Shown here: piece by piece, positions 32,101-42,059 of the stretch
How positions within the stretch are numbered: position 1 is the stretch's first letter
How the letters are laid out: the number at the start of each line of letters is the position of its first letter
Assembly (NCBI RefSeq): GCF_932526225.1
Contig: NC_064046.1
Location: 3,596,001 to 3,660,000 of the forward strand
DNA: 64,000 nt
Source of the DNA: Nematostella vectensis
Lineage: Eukaryota; Cnidaria; Anthozoa; Actiniaria; Edwardsiidae
Direction: 5' to 3'
The notes under the pieces: generated by a model
Told to the model about the DNA's origin: nothing
Database searches by the model: none
What the model saw: only the letters and a program-made list of their open reading frames with translations
Program-made: the position numbers and the translations under genes

Positions 32101-34844
32101 TTAAACTCTAAAGTGTTTAAACTATCAGGATAATCGAATCTCTATAATCTAAAGGAAGTTATTATAACGCACCGAAAAGCACCAGGAACGAAAATGAAAT
32201 TTACTTATAGCGGGTAGCTTTGGGGATTAAATCTATTAGACGAAAACAATGCTAGCACGTAGGTCGGTACACACAGAGGGCCCGCGCGCTGAATGTGAGA
32301 TGGAAATTTGCCTTGGCTAAGGCATTAGTGTAGAATGACCGGGATTTGACCCAGAGGAAGCTGGGAGTTTGTTCTTGATGGACGAAAATGGTCATTCAGG
32401 GTGACGAAGTGCCGTCATAGAACGCCGCGTGGCGGGTTGCTCATGCAGTGCACCACTTGCATCGAGTCATGCGTCTGTGTCCATTCATCACAAAATATTC
32501 CTCTCTTTATTGCTGTTAAACTTCAAACAAACATTGTTCTTTCAGTTTCTGTAAACATTTGTACAATAGTGCATTTACCCTAGTGCCTGGTGGTTTCTTA
32601 GGATACCCAGAATTTTGTCCCAAGTATCCTTTTGTTTTGGATAATGGAGTTAGGGATGTAAGGATAAACTCAGCCAGATATTAACTAAATTGAATGGAAT
32701 AATAGAATGCAATAAACGTAGCTCTTGACAATCAGCAAACCCAGAGTTCTCAAGCTTAGATATTTTTTAAAAAGCTGCTTGTGTTAGAAGTTTCGGAATT
32801 CGAGAGACTCCTTGTTCAATATGAATCAGTCACTTTCGTAACGTCAAAGGATCGCAATAAACGGGACTTAGGTCTCGTGCTTTCGAAATATTCATTTCAA
32901 TATCACCGAGCAAATACTGGGCGTAGTCTGACATTTGTCAGAGGTCCTTCATTTCTGATTAAAGCTATTCTTTGATCAGTTTGTTACAAAGATTATTTCT
33001 TACAAGTGGAATGGTCAGACCCCTGTCATCACTATGCACAGCTACCTCGGCAGATAGATATAGACGCAGTGCGGTCTGCAGTTGTATAATTCCGACTAGC
33101 CTTAAACCTTACTGAGCACTATTGCTAAAAAAGCATGTTTATTCAGATTCAAAAGGGAATGGACCTCACATTTTTTTCCTGTGTACCGAGTTTACTCCTA
33201 GAAACATCTAATTACGTACTCCACTTAATTTTTACGACTAAGGATAGGGAAAATGACAAAAGTCCATTGATGAACTGATCTAAACACTTGTTTTCTGTTA
33301 AAAAAAGAGAGGGTTCTACTCTGTTAACCTTTTAATTCAATAGTTTTTGAGATTTCTCCTTTGTCTCCTTTTCAAAGAAAAAAAATGAAACATTCACATA
33401 TCCATCGTCTCAAATCACGAGCTTTAAGAAACGGTTAGACCGATATCAAAACCGAAACAGGGTGCTTTAAGGACAGCGATGACAGAACAACAATATATAC
33501 GCACTAATCTGCGGGCTGCAATCCAAATTCATTCTATTCGTAAGGCTTTTCGGGTTCCTCTAAATCAATGAACCCTGACTAACACAACGTCTTTAACTTT
33601 GCTTTCAACAGGTAACCACTTGTTTTGAAGTCCCTTGGCAGAGATAAGGATCAATTTTAGGCTTTTTATTGTTAAATAATTGAATACAGCCACTTTACCA
33701 CTTTACCACTTTATAATTACGCATACCGGTTGTATGATGCCAGACTATTCATAAGGGAAAAACCCGGACGGGGGAAACCCCTACTAGTTCAACTATCATC
33801 ATTATTGACGAGGTCATAAACAACAGTGCTCTGTGATGCGATACTTCGACGCTCGTGAGCGTTTGAAGTTATTAACATGGCGGTAACAGATCGGCCTCAT
33901 ATGGTCTTCTCTATTATTTTTTTAATTATAGAATCAATGGCGAAATCCCAAAGCATATTATGGCTTTGACAAAAGCATTTTAATTTTAATCAGGTCTCTA
34001 TTGTTTCGTAGAAATACTTCCGGTCTCTTTCAGCGATCGTGTTCAAATATAACGCTTACAAAATAACTTTTATCGTAAAATTAGAGCTCAAACAAAATGT
34101 CAAGCCAATCTTGAAATAAAAACGAACAGCATAAGCCGGTGGATTTTAGGTATTTTAGAGTTGTTTGTGTTGACGGTGTACAAATGTTGTACTAATAAAC
34201 TTTACCAGAATTCTTCTACGAAGAATTTTCAATAAACTCGAGTTTACACACATTTTTCAAACATAACAAAATATAAAGAATCATATGTATACGATATCCT
34301 GGTCAAGAGAAAAGCAAAGAAAGTAACGGGTATCTCGTAGTGGGACTATGGTTGTTTTTATGCGAGTGTGGATGAGTAAATGTTGAAAGTATACAAGGGA
34401 CGAAAATATTCAGTCAATGCTTTGTACAATTACTTATCCTCTAAGCTTAGAATATCTACAGGAAACCTTGAAGAGGAAGTCAAAAGTAATGTATAAATAA
34501 TTACCTTTCGGTTTCAGACGAAAGACTCGGAAAGGTTCTTTGTCGTCCAAACTGTGAGGAACTCGAATCTCTTCGATGTCAGGCATCTTGTGCAAAGCAC
34601 ATCTGAACCGTGTCTTCCACGTGGATGGGTCCGGTTGCTCGCCCGGTTTGTATTTTCCAGTGTGCTCTGCCCATTTTCGGAATAGAGCTGCATCTCGATC
34701 CAGGTCGAAGTCGGGTTTACCTGCATGCTTCCACGTTACGCGGAAAGTTGTTTTTTCTTTGTCAGTCCAACACAAACCGGGAATGTCCGCGCTGTTGATC
34801 ATTTCTTCCAACCATGGACGAAGTCTCTGCCTCTCAGAAGACAT
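25878..34844 (-). CDS. IRF: Interferon regulatory factor (IRF) family transcription factor, 8 exons
   Basis: Exons, 5' to 3': 34505-34844, 29950-30041, 28944-29156, 28200-28425, 27992-28047, 27264-27357, 26514-26809, 25878-26177. All junctions are GT-AG and the phases agree, giving 1617 nt, or 538 residues plus stop. Residues 1-113 form the DNA-binding domain, with tryptophans 11, 26, 38, 58 and 76 spaced as in IRFs and the recognition-helix motif TWKTRFRCAL. Residues about 114-340 are a Ser/Pro- and acidic-rich linker. Residues about 341-490 resemble the IRF-association domain: VRLFYDEKEV, RGLVLEMMPEGNLWVKRL, KVFDFEDFQRRL. IRFs are nuclear regulators of innate immune genes in animals; that role here is inferred from the family. 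The start codon is ATG 34844, because the upstream in-frame ATG 34886 precedes an acceptor-like site. Exon 1 is the only DNA-binding exon found in either unit. Confidence 0.93.
26514..26809 (-). CDS. IRF: IRF exon 7: IRF-association domain, first part
   Basis: 296 nt, phase 1 in and phase 0 out. It contains CSLLVRLFYDEKEVTNFGLG, SAKLIEFPQKT and RGLVLEMMPEGNLWVKRLS. The donor is AAAG|GTGAGT. Unit 1 exon 7 (6429-6724) has the same length and an open frame. Confidence 0.92.
27264..27357 (-). CDS. IRF: IRF exon 6: linker before acidic repeat
   Basis: 94 nt, phase 0 in and phase 1 out, coding IPTSSSHSGSQVEIAELARL and MAETKSQVDLS. The donor TCAG|GTACTT is weak. Retaining the intron would read on in frame into an Asp-rich stretch. 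Confidence 0.82.
27992..28047 (-). CDS. IRF: IRF exon 5: linker
   Basis: 56 nt, phase 1 in and phase 0 out, coding FQAGLLRMLQSETNTNNK. The acceptor is TGTGTTCAG. A second AG 8 bp downstream would shift the frame and is rejected. The donor AAA|GTACGT is slightly off consensus. Confidence 0.8.
28200..28425 (-). CDS. IRF: IRF exon 4: linker
   Basis: 226 nt, phase 0 in and phase 1 out, beginning EEANERLFYDLYGTLSSLGY. The acceptor is CTCTAAAG and the donor GCG|GTAAGC. Unit 1 carries a frame-breaking 31-bp duplication in the matching exon. Confidence 0.88.
28470..28943 (-). repeat. ~97-bp minisatellite containing a copied splice donor (unit 2)
   Basis: Same array as 8300-9955, but with only about five copies beyond the exon's own, so intron 3 is 518 bp here against 1687 bp in unit 1. 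The copies next to exon 3 are the most regular, and those near 28480-28690 are degenerate. Confidence 0.92.
28944..29156 (-). CDS. IRF: IRF exon 3: Ser-rich linker ending at the minisatellite donor
   Basis: 71 codons in phase 0, including TGSSSSSESLDSNSNYM and DHITPTLPPV. It ends at GCAGAG|GTAGGT. The same donor with the same flank is repeated downstream in each minisatellite copy, so the exon's 3' end is ambiguous. The donor nearest the exon is chosen because it keeps the phase for exon 4. Confidence 0.85.
29238..29386. mobile_element. Short CAGG...CCTG inverted-repeat element in intron 2 (unit 2)
   Basis: Unit 2 copy of the element at 10251-10397, with one mutated terminal base. It came with the duplication. 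Confidence 0.5.
29410..29673. mobile_element. MITE with AAAGCCGCAT termini, intron 2 of unit 2 IRF gene
   Basis: Unit 2 copy of the element at 10421-10684, with a few substitutions. Confidence 0.75.
29950..30041 (-). CDS. IRF: IRF exon 2: Ser/Pro-rich linker
   Basis: 92 nt, phase 1 in and phase 0 out, coding for a linker with SPRRGSPQTQSPSPP and KAFTPYV. The acceptor follows TTTTCTTCAG and the donor is GTG|GTAAGT. Several SP and TP pairs are possible phosphorylation sites. Confidence 0.85.
30042..34504 (-). other. IRF intron 1 (unit 2)
   Basis: 4.46 kb with no convincing exon. It aligns with 11059-14873 of unit 1 apart from several replaced stretches, for example near 31270-31465. A minus-strand open stretch at 30915-31187 has a unit 1 relative but no splice phase that fits the IRF gene. 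Confidence 0.6.
34505..34844 (-). CDS. IRF: IRF exon 1: DNA-binding domain
   Basis: Encodes the whole winged-helix DNA-binding domain and ends in phase 1 at the donor AAAG|GTAATT. Key words are LRPWLEEMINS, GLCWTDKEK, FRVTWKHAGK, LFRKWAEHTGKY and TWKTRFRCAL. The exon lies in the segment that unit 1 has lost. Confidence 0.95.
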
Positions 34845-36317
34845 TTCTGCACTCTGCAATACCGACAACAACAATTTCACACTCATAATTCTAGATCTAC
34901 ATTTGCTACCATTATTTTGCTACGCTATTTCGCATTTTACTCACAGAAAACTAATGATATTTCTATCCAAGTTTGCACATGTAAATTTTCACGTCCTTTT
35001 CGCTCTTGTGACAACAGACTCCTTGTTATTTTACTATGAAATGCAGAATGAGGTTTTGCCGATGTTGTCATTTGACCAAAATAACCTAGCTTTCCGGGTT
35101 TAGTGAGAAAGGGGTTTTCCCCTGTGCAAAATGGGCGGCTACCTAGAAAACATGCAAGGTGTGTACACAAGGCAATTGCTTCCGGTTATAATTTGCATAA
35201 AACCAAGGAAAAGGTGTTTCGTAATACAATACCTTAACCAAAGGATTCATATTTGAATTCCAATCCTTAAAAACAACTCACGCCTTAATTATCGAATTTA
35301 GGGCCCTTTCCAGATTGTTAGTTGTAAAAATTAATTAATTTTCTTTGGTGGTGGTGGTGGTGGTGTTGGGGGGGGGGGGGGGGGGATGAGAGTTAACACA
35401 AAGTATTGAAGCACAAGACGACATAAAGAATTCACAAGCAGAGTACTATTTATGCCTTCAAGGGTATTTTGAATGCTCAGTTTCGGGACAAGGTTAGGTA
35501 ATATTTCTTTTTGCCCATTTTCTCCACCCCAACATCAACATACCACAATTGCTTGATCTCTTGTGAGGGACGCCCTGCTAGCGAAGGCCTTCTCTTTGTA
35601 TGTCATATAGGGCTAATGGAATAGAAATGAAGCCTCTACTACCAAGGAAGGACTTAGGAAGATCATGAAAAGAATGAAAGAATCCCTTTATTGTCCGATC
35701 CAAATTTGTTTATTCTTCTTGAGAATTTTTGCTTTATTAGTAAACTAACTCGCTGAGTAAACCTAATGTTCCATTTGTATTGCGGCACTCGAATAGTTTA
35801 TTTGCGAAATAAAAAAAGGAAAAAAAAGGAAAAAGGTTGAAATGGCATATTCTAGCTTTCCTATTCCAATAATGAAAAAAAGGCATCCTCTTCTCCCGAC
35901 CCCCATCCCCCCAACTCCCTCAACACCAAATGGCATATCTCAGGCCCCGGAAACTAAGGGCTAAAACAGACACCGTTTCATTCCTGTTGCAGCTGAGCTG
36001 ACGTCAAGGTAAGATCGGAAGAGGGTACTTGGGGTAGCAATTATCAGAGTACCCTCTAACGACACGCAATTCATCTCTCTTTCTTACCGCTATTGTTCTT
36101 TTTATTTCGTCTATGTGACATTATTAAAGCAATTATAATCAGGAATCGACAAATCAAATATATTCATTCTTTATAACATTTCAACAATTCTAGAGATGCT
36201 TTTACAGGAGGAATCATCAAACTTCAAATAAACAAAACGAACAATCTAATCCCATGTATTTGATTAATTAATAAAACGAAAAATAACGGGAATAAACCGA
36301 ATAAACTTATCACTCAG
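34845..36317. promoter_or_regulatory. 5' flank of the IRF gene (unit 2 only)
   Basis: The presumed 5' UTR and promoter region, most of it (to about 36026) absent from unit 1. An acceptor-like TATTGCAG lies just upstream of the start codon, which suggests a spliced 5' UTR. A GGTGGT/poly-G tract at about 35347-35385 and a TGACGTCA (CRE) at 35999-36006 are visible. No TATA box or transcription start can be assigned. Confidence 0.4.
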
Positions 36318-36634
36318 CAGGCCCGTACCCAGGATTTTTCTGAAAAAGTGGACCTAATTTTTCCGTGGGTGCTGGGGGGGGGGGGGGGGGGGGGAGTGAG
36401 TTCTCAGATAAAAATCTGACCACCCCCGAAAACAAAAAACAAAAAGGAAATTTTGTATGCCTTCGCAGTATCTCCACGGGACATTTATTGTCGGATTTGG
36501 CTACATACCAGAGTGTTCTGGCATATGCTATAGTTTTGTCTACAAATAGCACGTCTATTGAGAACCGAAAGTGGACCTTCGGCCTTTGTGGGGGAGTGCG
36601 TTCGCACCTCCTGCACCCCCCCTGTACGGGCCTG
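36318..36634. mobile_element. CAGG...CCTG element without LINE (unit 2)
   Basis: Uninterrupted version of 15176-16146, with CTCAG target duplications at 36313-36317 and 36635-36639. It contains the empty LINE target ACATA at 36503-36507. Confidence 0.8.
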
Positions 36635-36817
36635 CTCAGCTTTACGTCGTTAATACCTAACATCCCACATCTTTGCTTTCTCATTCAAAAATATTAGAAG
36701 ACAAGCGTCGTGAAGAAATCTCGGAAAAAACTGTTTCAAAAATGGGGTACTAAATCTACTGAATCTAGCCGTAAGTACTGCAGCAAATAAATATACAAGT
36801 CGACGTACGTGGATGCC

Positions 36818-37194
36818 CAGGCCCGCACCCAGGGGGGGGAGGGAGGGGGTGCGTTCTCCCCACAACAGCTGAAATTCCACTACTGGTTCCCAATAGCCGA
36901 GCTAAACTATAAAGTATAAGCGAATATGATAAAAAAAAGGCATTCTAGATCACTCTGGTATGTCATAAATCAAAAATTCTATTAGTAGCCAAATCCGAGA
37001 ATGAACGTCGCTCCGGTGGAGATACTGCAATGGCTTAAAAAATCCCTTTTTGGCTTTTCGGGATTGGTCATATTTTTAGATTTTTTATTACAACACCCCC
37101 CCTCCCACCCCCACCCGGGAAAAATTAGGTCCACTTCTTCGAATTTCGCGCCCCCCCCCCCCCCCCCCAAAGAAAAATCCTGGGTACGGGCCTG
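36818..37194. mobile_element. Foldback/MITE element with CAGG...CCTG termini (unit 2 end)
   Basis: Equivalent of 800-1153 and 16309-16701, ending CCTGGGTACGGGCCTG at 37194. A poly-C tract at about 37150-37168 lies inside. Confidence 0.7.
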
Positions 37195-37522
37195 AATGCT
37201 TTCTCACACTAGGTATTTTTGCTAGGGTGACCAAACGCCAGAGACCGTTTAAACGATAGATATTAACGACATTGAGTAAAGAGAAGAGCTCCGCTTGTTA
37301 GATTTTAAAACCCTTCACTATAAAATTATTGAGACCTTGTTCCTAGTTTCTAGTTCCTCAATAAATATCAGATTGTGATGTGCAGTTTTAGGAGTGTGTC
37401 AAAGATCTGCTTTTCTTTTGCTTATTTTTCATAAAACACTGGAATTTTCCATGGCACTGCGTGAGCACTAAATGTTCGGCATTAAAAGCCGTTTAAATTG
37501 ATGTCGAAACTTCAATAACGAG

Positions 37523-40194
37523 GTCAAAGTGAGACATTCTTTTTAATGTTAAGTTTATCAAAGGTAATTTTTGTTATCCTATATTCAAACGAATGCTAGC
37601 CCGCAAGACTTTAATCTGAAGTCTCGGTTTTGCGCAGTGCTGGTTGTAGTATTTTCCGATTTTTAAGGAGTATACACGCGACATTGGCGAGCGACTAGGT
37701 GACTACTAGGTGCAGGTGCGCGCACCAATGACGCAGTGATAAATTACTGGTCTTGTCGTGTCTATTGCGCAAAAACACAAATTGAACAGTTAAAAAGGGG
37801 GGAGGCAGACTCGTATGGGCTACCTTCAGGAAGATAGTACAATATTACATAGAAAAACGTACCAAATTCATTAGATTCGTTAAACATACTGATATCTAAA
37901 TTGGCACGTCCAAAAAGCTTCTGCTACAGTTATTTTATAAAATATAACTGCAGATCGGCTCAGTTAAACTTACAGCCCTATTGATTAAAATGGAAACTCG
38001 TGACATAAATTGGAGGATAGAAAAACATTGATCAAAGATCATTTGACATGCTCACGACTAGCTGACGACACACGTATAAAACAACACTTTTAAAAGATCT
38101 TAAAAAAAGTTTGATTTTGAGCTTTAACAAGTTCTAAACATCGGATAACAGCACCTTTCTTTTTATAGGTACATAGGTACTCTTTTTCATGAAACAAATA
38201 AATGAACGAGAAAGAAAATATTCCAAAAATAATTCTAAGTGCACGTATGTAAAACCTGGTTCTCGTTGAGGATATAAAGAGGAAGATATTTTGGGTGTGG
38301 AGTAAAAAGTGAAGCAGATCAATTTAAAAATTAGTGTTGGTGTTCTTACGAGTGGTTGTTTTATTAGCACTATATCTTAGCATTCACTTTATCAACTTTG
38401 TTTCGTAAAATACAGAAACCAAGGACGTAACCAGAGCTATAGGACTTTACTTTTCGAAACCAGGTATGGATAAGAAACTGTGAATCATGCTCGAAAGCAA
38501 AATAGGGCCCTCGCTGCAGAAAAAGGCAAATGTAAACTCTAGCTCACAAAAGTTTATTTAAATAATATGAATCACTTGGCAAGAAAACAGATAAAGCAGC
38601 TTACCTGATGTTTACAGATCTTAAGAGGTCCACCTTCTCTTGTTGGCTTGAGATGTGGGTGTACGACTGAATTTTGAGTGTCTACGTACTAAGTTTCTAC
38701 CCGCAAAGGTTTTTTCCCTACGGAATTTGAATCTAATTTAGGAGCACGAATCTTATTGGCTTTCACAATGAGGCAACTGAATACCACTCAATAACAACAG
38801 AATCAAAGGTAGCTTCGTGAACAACGCAAAAAGCTTAGCAAAGAGCTAGATTTCCGAAATATGTCGTTGTCCGAATTAGAAGGGATTAACTAATCCGTAA
38901 ACAATGAATTCAAAATTGAAAATGAAATACGAGTTTAATCTTCTAAACAAACGAGTTAATTGGTGCTATTTTCTTAGTTAGACTTATTTTATAGGGATAA
39001 ATTGAAAAATAAAAAGGAAATTGGTGATATATTTTGTTTGAGTCACAGCTTTTTCTGAGGTTTAGTTTGAAAGTTTTTTAGACATATTTCCCAAGCGGTT
39101 TCTAACATGGAGGAAACAGAGAGAGAGAGCACATTTGAAAACAGGAAGGAGCAATATTTGAGGGGGTCCCATTAACTAAATTCCATCACAGTAAAACGCG
39201 CAATCGAGTCACGAATACAATTCCCACGCTCTAAGGATTATCTAACACCAGATTTCGGATATTTTCTCAGCAATGGCGGGCCCCCTAGACCACCCCCCTG
39301 GCTACGCTCTTGAATTAATACAAGGTTAGCTACTTGAAATGATGACCCTTGTCCAAATAAGGTAAACATTACCAAAGATGCATAGCGGCCAGCGAAGCAA
39401 AGATGCGGTCCAAATAAGGTAAACATTACCAAAGATGCATAGCAGCCAGCGAAGCGAAGATGCGAAATAATTGTATTGAAAACGATTCTTAATTTTTTCA
39501 AGAGATTCCCTTTGAAACCGAAATAAATGTGGACTACCAGTTTCGACAATGACTTTTATTATCCTTTTTATACTAAACCAGAGTTCAAACAAAGAAGTGT
39601 GTGTTACATTTGTGAAGTAGACTAAACTACATCATTCATGTTATACTACCCCAATCCGAAGTTATAAATATGTCAAAATCGTTATCTATCATATAAATAT
39701 CAATAATATAATTACCAAAAAACTATCGTATGTCATTTGCCCCAATATCAAGAAGCCAAAATTTGCTTTCATTTTTTCTCAGCCGCTTTGACCTTATTTG
39801 TTCTTTTAAAATTCCATTTTATTGATGAAGAGGAACTTAAAAGATGAGTTATTTAATTAAAGGTGAAAACATGAATATAGAAATTATTCATAAATATTAT
39901 AAAAACGGTTGTTATTCAAATTTCCTGAATACAAACTTGATTTGCTCTCTTTGAAAATAGTACTAAATCATTCTATATAACAACACCAATCCTACGAGCT
40001 GCACTTATTGTTAAGAGATCTTCAACTAGAATAATAAACACTGGTATGCGAATCTATTTTTTTTCTAGTTTCTTCTTCTTCTCCATTATGAGACTGCTCT
40101 GAAGAAGACGGAAATTCTGGTGTTAGGTTGAATCGATGTTATCAAGGCATTTTACCAAAGCATTCAAACAGTCAAGAATGTGGATCGGCACCTT
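37523..40194. other. Unique sequence right of the tandem array, no gene seen
   Basis: This is where homology to the tandem units stops. Only short, unsupported open frames occur. It holds a 58-bp direct duplication (39352-39466) and, near 39265-39310, a short stretch rich in C and G that resembles the end of an inverted-repeat element. Confidence 0.6.
39352..39466. repeat. 58-bp tandem duplication
   Basis: Two adjacent copies of a segment containing CCAAATAAGGTAAACATTAC and AGCGAAG, differing at about two positions. Non-coding. Confidence 0.85.
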
Positions 40195-40439
40195 GAAGCC
40201 GCATTGTCACAGTTTTTACTACCAGAGGGCAGACAGAAACCTCAACCGTCAAAAGAATCTATGAAAATCCACGCAATTTAACAGGCAATCCGTTCTAAAT
40301 TATCAGTCACATCCTCGAAGAAACTTCCAAAAGACACACTGCTTTTAAAATTGTGAAATATTTTCCGCAGTTTCCGTTAAAAAAACATCAGAGATTGTTA
40401 CGTAATCGACCGGAAGTAAACTGGTGACAATGCGGCTTT
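40195..40439. mobile_element. MITE (AAAGCCGCAT family), first of a tandem pair
   Basis: Its ends are imperfect complements: GAAGCCGCATTGTCAC on the left and GTGACAATGCGGCTTT on the right. The interior matches 10421-10684. The right end abuts directly on the next copy. Confidence 0.82.
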
Positions 40440-40672
40440 AAAGCCGCATTATCACCAGTTCACTACCGGAGGGCAGACAGAAACCTCAACGGCAAGAGAC
40501 AAGAGTCGATTAAAAACCACACAATTTAACAGGCCATCCGCTCTAAGTTATCAGTCACATCCTCGAAGAAACTTCCAATAGACACACTGCTTTTACAATT
40601 TTGAAATATTTTTCGCGTTTTCCGTTAAAATCATCGGGGATTGTTACGTAATCAACCGGAAGTAAACTATTG
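40440..40672. mobile_element. MITE (AAAGCCGCAT family), second of a tandem pair
   Basis: It starts AAAGCCGCATTATCACCAG directly after the first copy. The right end is decayed (AAGTAAACTATTGATCCG). It shares most interior words with the first copy. Confidence 0.8.
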
Positions 40673-42059
40673 ATCCGCCCATCTTGCTCTGCTTATTTTG
40701 CTCCGCTAATTATCTCGGAAAGGCTTACACTCGAGACCCCGATGAAACTATAAAGTTTTCAGAGAGGCGTACAACTTACAACTTTAGTCACATGTTAATT
40801 TATTTTCACTTTTTAATTTTAAGTTTCTAAATTCCAGCTTTGCTTAGTTATTTCTTTCCAGATTGTTGTTTTTTTGTGTGATACGGACTATGATATTTTA
40901 TAAATGATTGTTTACTATTGAGAACTTTCGTGAGTGGGGTCCTTTGTTACCAACACGTGCTAAAGGATGCAACCCTAATAAACAAGAAAACATTTTTTCA
41001 TTCAGTTTCTACTTTCACTTTCTCCGCGTTGGGAATCTTGCAAACAGAAGGAAAGTTGAAGTAATTGAAAAGTCCAGGGACTGTAAAATAGGCTGTTTTC
41101 TATGGTCTCAAACTTATGTCAGGTACCACTTAAATTTTAGACCCTCTTCTGAAGTCTTTAGTAATGAGTATAAATCTTAACCGATGTGGCATATTATAAA
41201 ATTACCAACAGCTAATGACATTGACATTATCGTCCTTTCAACTGAATTCATACGAAATTATACAGTAGCGGAGCTTGGAGGAGGATTTAGGGGGTTTAAC
41301 CCCCCCCCCTTGGGCTGCCAGAAAGCCATATGTAACAACAAAATACCCCCCCCCCTTTGTCATTGAGTCAAACCCCACTATAGCGAAAAGCTAAATCGCT
41401 CTGGTATATATAAAATATAACCAATTATATATCATATCTTTGCATTTCTATTACAAACGAGATTTAGGTAGATTCTGCATCCTACTAAAGAACGAATACA
41501 CATTTGTTCAACACATTACTGCTTCATATCATGTTAGCAGATCTTGAAGGAATGAAAATTTACTAAACTCGATCGAAAATCCGACTTGAATGACACTGTT
41601 TTTTTTTTTAATTATAGAAATATCTTATCACATTTCTTTATCAGTAGAATTGTGCCGTTTCTATGGTAGGATATATTAAATTTCGCAATTTCGTGATTCA
41701 AGTGGATCTAGTTCCCTACTATGAGATGTGCATCGCATTCAACGCACAAGTTGGAGTAAGAATCTTTAACTATCCCAAAAGGAAAACAAAAACGCATCAA
41801 CTGTGCATTCGAAAAGACTAGCTCTTTATAAAGATCCAAACGTAATCACCAAATAAGTGAGAGCCAGCTAGTCACACGAATGCAAGCACGCGTGCATTTG
41901 ACGTTCAACTTAGCGAAATATTCGAGACTAAACGCCCTCGTCAAAACCATACGTAAATTTAAAGTTCAGATTCATAAACTACAGAATCTCTCTTTCTAAG
42001 GCGGTGAGGTGAAGAGGAAATTTTTAAACAGATTACCCTAACCGCTGCCTCCCCTCTCA
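40673..42059. other. Region between MITE pair and DUSP22-like gene
   Basis: No gene is supported. A repeat stretch at about 41268-41400, with TTTAGGGGGTTTAACCCC and GGGCTGCCA, is shared with about 45975-46270 and so is an interspersed element. The 3' UTR of the phosphatase gene should lie directly left of 42060. Confidence 0.5.

Larger units (their letters stand above)
17020..37522. repeat. Tandem segmental duplication, unit 2 (20.5 kb)
   Basis: Second full copy of the unit, ending at the same breakpoint (AATAACGAG, ending at 37522), after which the sequence is unique. It carries the complete IRF gene, a gypsy insertion (20033-24571) and no LINE at the site that is filled in units 0 and 1. 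Because this copy lacks the LINE, units 0 and 1 are likely to be more closely related to each other than to unit 2. Confidence 0.9.
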
